Source of the DNA: Pelagophyceae sp. CCMP2097
Lineage: Eukaryota > Sar > Pelagophyceae
Reading direction: 5' to 3'
Assembly: GCA_026770575.1 (NCBI GenBank)
Contig: MU657190.1
Location: 249,387 to 268,749 of the forward strand
Length of the DNA stretch: 19,363 bases
Both the position numbers and the translations under genes were made by a program. The notes beneath the pieces are model-generated. The model had not been told where the DNA came from. It saw nothing but the letters and a program-made list of their open reading frames with translations, and did not search any database. This document shows, piece by piece, positions 17,168-19,363 of the stretch. The stretch's first letter is position 1, and the number at the start of each line of letters is the position of its first letter.

Positions 17168-17341
17168 TTTGGCGCCGGGCGCCCATTTTGGCGGCAGGGG
17201 TGTCGCCCGTCGTAGTGGCGGCGCCTTCCAGTGAGCCTGAGTCCGAGTCGCACACACTTCGCAATCGCCGAAACACCTCGAGGCTTAAGCTTCGACTCGG
17301 AACTTCTCACTGGCACGCGCGCCGCGGCGCCGCGCGGCGCC

Positions 17342-18663
17342 ATGGACGGCGTCTCGAGTCGGCCGCCGCTCGCAGCGCGCGACGCGGCGCTGCAGCGACT
17401 CGGGCTGCCGCTGAACGCGGCGCTAAGTGAGAGTCGAGCGCTAGATGCGACGGAGCTCGACGTTCTTCGCAAGGTGGGTCTCTCCTTCGACTCTCCTTCG
17501 ACCGCCCTTCGGAGACCTTTGGCGTCGACGCGGACGTCGCAGGTCCGAGATTCGCTCGACGCGCGAGACGCGCGCCTCCCGCGTCGTCAAAAGACGACGG
17601 TCCTCGCGCCTCGCGCGTCGGCGCCGCACGCTCCTCTCGGTAGGTCGACGGCCTCTCGGAAGCGTGGCGCGCGCGTTTGGTACGCGGGCACTTTTCTCAT
17701 GCCGTCGGCTGTGAGGCCGTCAGGCTCGAGCATACGATTGGAGCGTTCCAAACAATCGCAGAGTGGTGCGTGCCTCGCCCGCCTCGAAGATCCTTTCCGA
17801 GCAATGGATAGGCGGCGTCTACACTGCGGCCGGCCGGACGTTTGCACCATCCGGGCGCGGCGTCGGGTTGCGCCGCACGTTTGCATGGAGGTTGGCGGCG
17901 AGGACCTATACGGCCACGTCGTCTGGGTCGAGCGCCTCTGCGACATTGCCACATTGCTCAAAGCGGGCTTGAATTTAGACGACGTCCTCCGCGCCAGAGC
18001 AGAATTGACGGAGGCCATCGAACGAAGAAAGGCGGCCGTTTCCGCGGAAATGGGAACGCTGCGGTACCAGCAAGTTTACATCCTCGACGTCGCCTCTTTA
18101 TCCCTCGCCCCGCTCCTCACGGACAGACGAGCACGAAGGCTGGCGGAGGCGGTGCTGGCGTTTGGGTCGAGGTGCGCCGGTGGACGGCGCCCCTATCTGT
18201 CCTGTCGACCGCACGCTTTCGTGGTAGGTATTACCCCGAAGGGACTTATAAGATTTTCATCGTCAACGCCCCGGCCGTCTTCCAATCTGTGTTTGCGTTG
18301 CTGAAGCCCATGATGAGCCTCTCTACAAAATCAAAGGTGACTGTCCTTGGCGAGGACCACCTCCGACACCTAGAGGCCCAAGGTCCGTCCCGCAAAGGGC
18401 CGAGCACCCTTTTCGAGACCGTACTCGCGCTCCCAGGCATCCCGCGGTCCTCGGTCCCGGCGATGCTCGGCGGCGCGCATTCCGGCGTGCCCGCGCTCTC
18501 GCTAGTGCGCGCGTACGACTGCGAAGACGTCTGGGACGACGACTCGGACGGCGGCGGCGACGCGCGGCAGTTCGACGGCGCCGATGGCTCGACCGACGCG
18601 CGCGACAGACGCTCCGTCGCGAGCTCGTTCGCCGTTCACGCCCGCGTCCGTAAACGCCCGTGA
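17342..18663 (+). CDS. CRAL-TRIO (Sec14-like) lipid-binding protein, multi-exon
   Basis: Sec14-type proteins carry phosphatidylinositol or other lipids between membranes. Exon 1 is probably 17342-17473 (MDGVSSRPPLAARDAALQRL.. LDVLRK, donor GTGGGT). The lipid-binding core begins in the exon around 17820-18171 (GGEDLYGHVVWVERL, then RYQQVYILDVASLSL), continues after a 56-bp intron (18172-18227) with RYYPEGTYKIFIVNAPAVFQ and SVFALLKPMMS, STKSKVTVLG, and ends after a 54-bp in-frame intron (18383-18436) with GIPRSSVPAMLGG. The C-terminal tail is acidic then basic (DVWDDDSDGGG.. RKRP), ending at TGA 18661. Exons for the N-terminal CRAL-TRIO helices between 17474 and about 17820 could not be placed with confidence. 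There, ARRRRTLLS joins AVRLEHTIGAFQTIAEW across a GTAGGT..GTGAG intron, which is plausible. Confidence 0.78.
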
Positions 18664-19096
18664 CGGGCGCCCGTCGATGCTCGTGCCGTGCTCGCTGCGA
18701 TGCTTGTGCGCCGCCGCAAATTCCCGCCCGCGGTAGGAGCTGTGCGCCGACGACTTCGCGCACTTTTTGTGCGACTCGCCGCAGCGGCGGAGTCACGGTT
18801 GGCGGCCGCCGCCGCCGCCGATTCTTTTGCGGGCGTCGGGCGCGCACTCGCGCTTGCGGTGCTCGGGCCCCTTCGCTGACTGCTTCACAGCGTTTTAAGC
18901 GACGCCCGCTTGTCTGACGGTGGCTCATCGCTTGCGTGGGGGCGTTACTGTGCCCGGTCGTTGCAAGGGCCGGGCGTTTGGAGCAACCGCAGTGTCACTG
19001 GCTCGGCTCTGAAGAGGCCGCGGGGGTCCGTCCGCGGAGGACGAGCACGCAGCGTGGGCGCCTTCGAAGCGCAGTGCTCGCCTGCCTCGTGTGCAA
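18664..19096. other. Intergenic, no supported gene
   Basis: This is GC-rich sequence with short open frames on both strands. A plus frame at 18688-18879 gives an Ala/Arg-rich peptide, and a minus frame contains CGESHKKCAKSS, but neither shows a full domain or a splice context. Confidence 0.45.
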
Positions 19097-19108
19097 TAGG
19101 AATTCCTA
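19097..19108. repeat. Dispersed palindrome TAGGAATTCCTA, copy at right end
   Basis: This 12-bp palindrome is identical to 30-41. It marks a sharp change from GC-rich to mixed sequence and is followed within 20 bp by TATTTATAAAAAAAA. Confidence 0.6.
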
Positions 19109-19363
19109 AGTAGATCTATTTATAAAAAAAAGTATCCGCGTGCTGGACCCCATAAGCCAATACAAGCATAGGCGGGGTTAATGGTCTTTCAAAGGAATAT
19201 CTAGGGTATTACAAGAGCGCGCCGGAGGCACACGGAGGACCCGAAGGATACAGCCAAATCCCATTGCAATGCCCACGTAAATAATTGAAATTATTTAACT
19301 AATCGCTGAACTTTCAAATCCTCCTTATCTTTATTTTTATTATTTTATTTCTTATTGAGCTAT
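19109..19363. other. AT-rich, repeat-like right edge
   Basis: Composition drops strongly in GC, reaching mostly A and T after about 19276. It contains a perfect small hairpin AATAATT-GA-AATTATT (about 19279-19294) and a GGACCCGAAGG motif related to the palindromes in the 15.7-17.1 kb insert. It may be the edge of another mobile or repeated segment, running out of the window. No gene is seen. Confidence 0.5.

Noticed and set aside
16772..17257. Minus-strand 161-codon protein containing a MYND half
   Set aside because: Only about 28 residues are MYND-like; the rest is element sequence read by chance, so I annotate just the fragment.

Overview
The window reads as nuclear DNA of a GC-rich, compact microbial eukaryote, most likely a stramenopile alga and possibly a pelagophyte. 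The reasons are: very short GT-AG introns (about 48 to 230 bp) that restore conserved domains when removed; a plastid-type signal peptidase I with a separate, unresolved presequence; and domain mixes typical of such algae (BTB-Kelch, MYND-RING-Sel1, CRAL-TRIO, ankyrin). The species assignment is inference from protein style; no database search was possible.

Left part (1-4.8 kb): a five-exon type I signal peptidase gene on the minus strand (stop at 313) and, diverging from it, a class-V PLP-dependent aminotransferase-like gene on the plus strand (start 1809) with three N-terminal copies of an unusual RTGxYLRRxT motif. A 26-bp minisatellite sits in one of its introns, and an 18-bp tandem repeat lies just downstream.

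Middle part (4.8-11.5 kb): three paralogous BTB-Kelch loci, all on the minus strand. Copy A (4819-6240) has two in-frame TGA codons, copy B (7463-8830) is intact (455 aa), and copy C (9594-11077) has two in-frame TGAs plus an apparent 1-bp deletion. Copies B and C sit in a tandem segmental duplication of about 2.1 kb that includes noncoding flanks. A small two-exon Nudix/MTH1-like gene (6486-7070, plus strand) that lacks the catalytic Nudix box lies between A and B.

Right part (11.5-19.4 kb): a minus-strand ORF with acidic Tyr/Pro repeats; a minus-strand ankyrin-type exon; a plus-strand MYND-RING-Sel1 gene that looks broken (frame shifts and an in-frame TAA); a two-exon plus-strand acidic protein gene; a compositionally distinct 1.4-kb insert-like segment (15667-17080) bounded by a 24-bp inverted repeat and ending next to a truncated MYND fragment; and a multi-exon CRAL-TRIO (Sec14-like) gene. 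The last 300 bp turn AT-rich.

The genes do not form an operon or a recognisable pathway. The main stories are gene-family expansion with decay (Kelch, MYND) and repeat or mobile DNA inserted between housekeeping-type genes. I found no tRNA, rRNA or CRISPR array.
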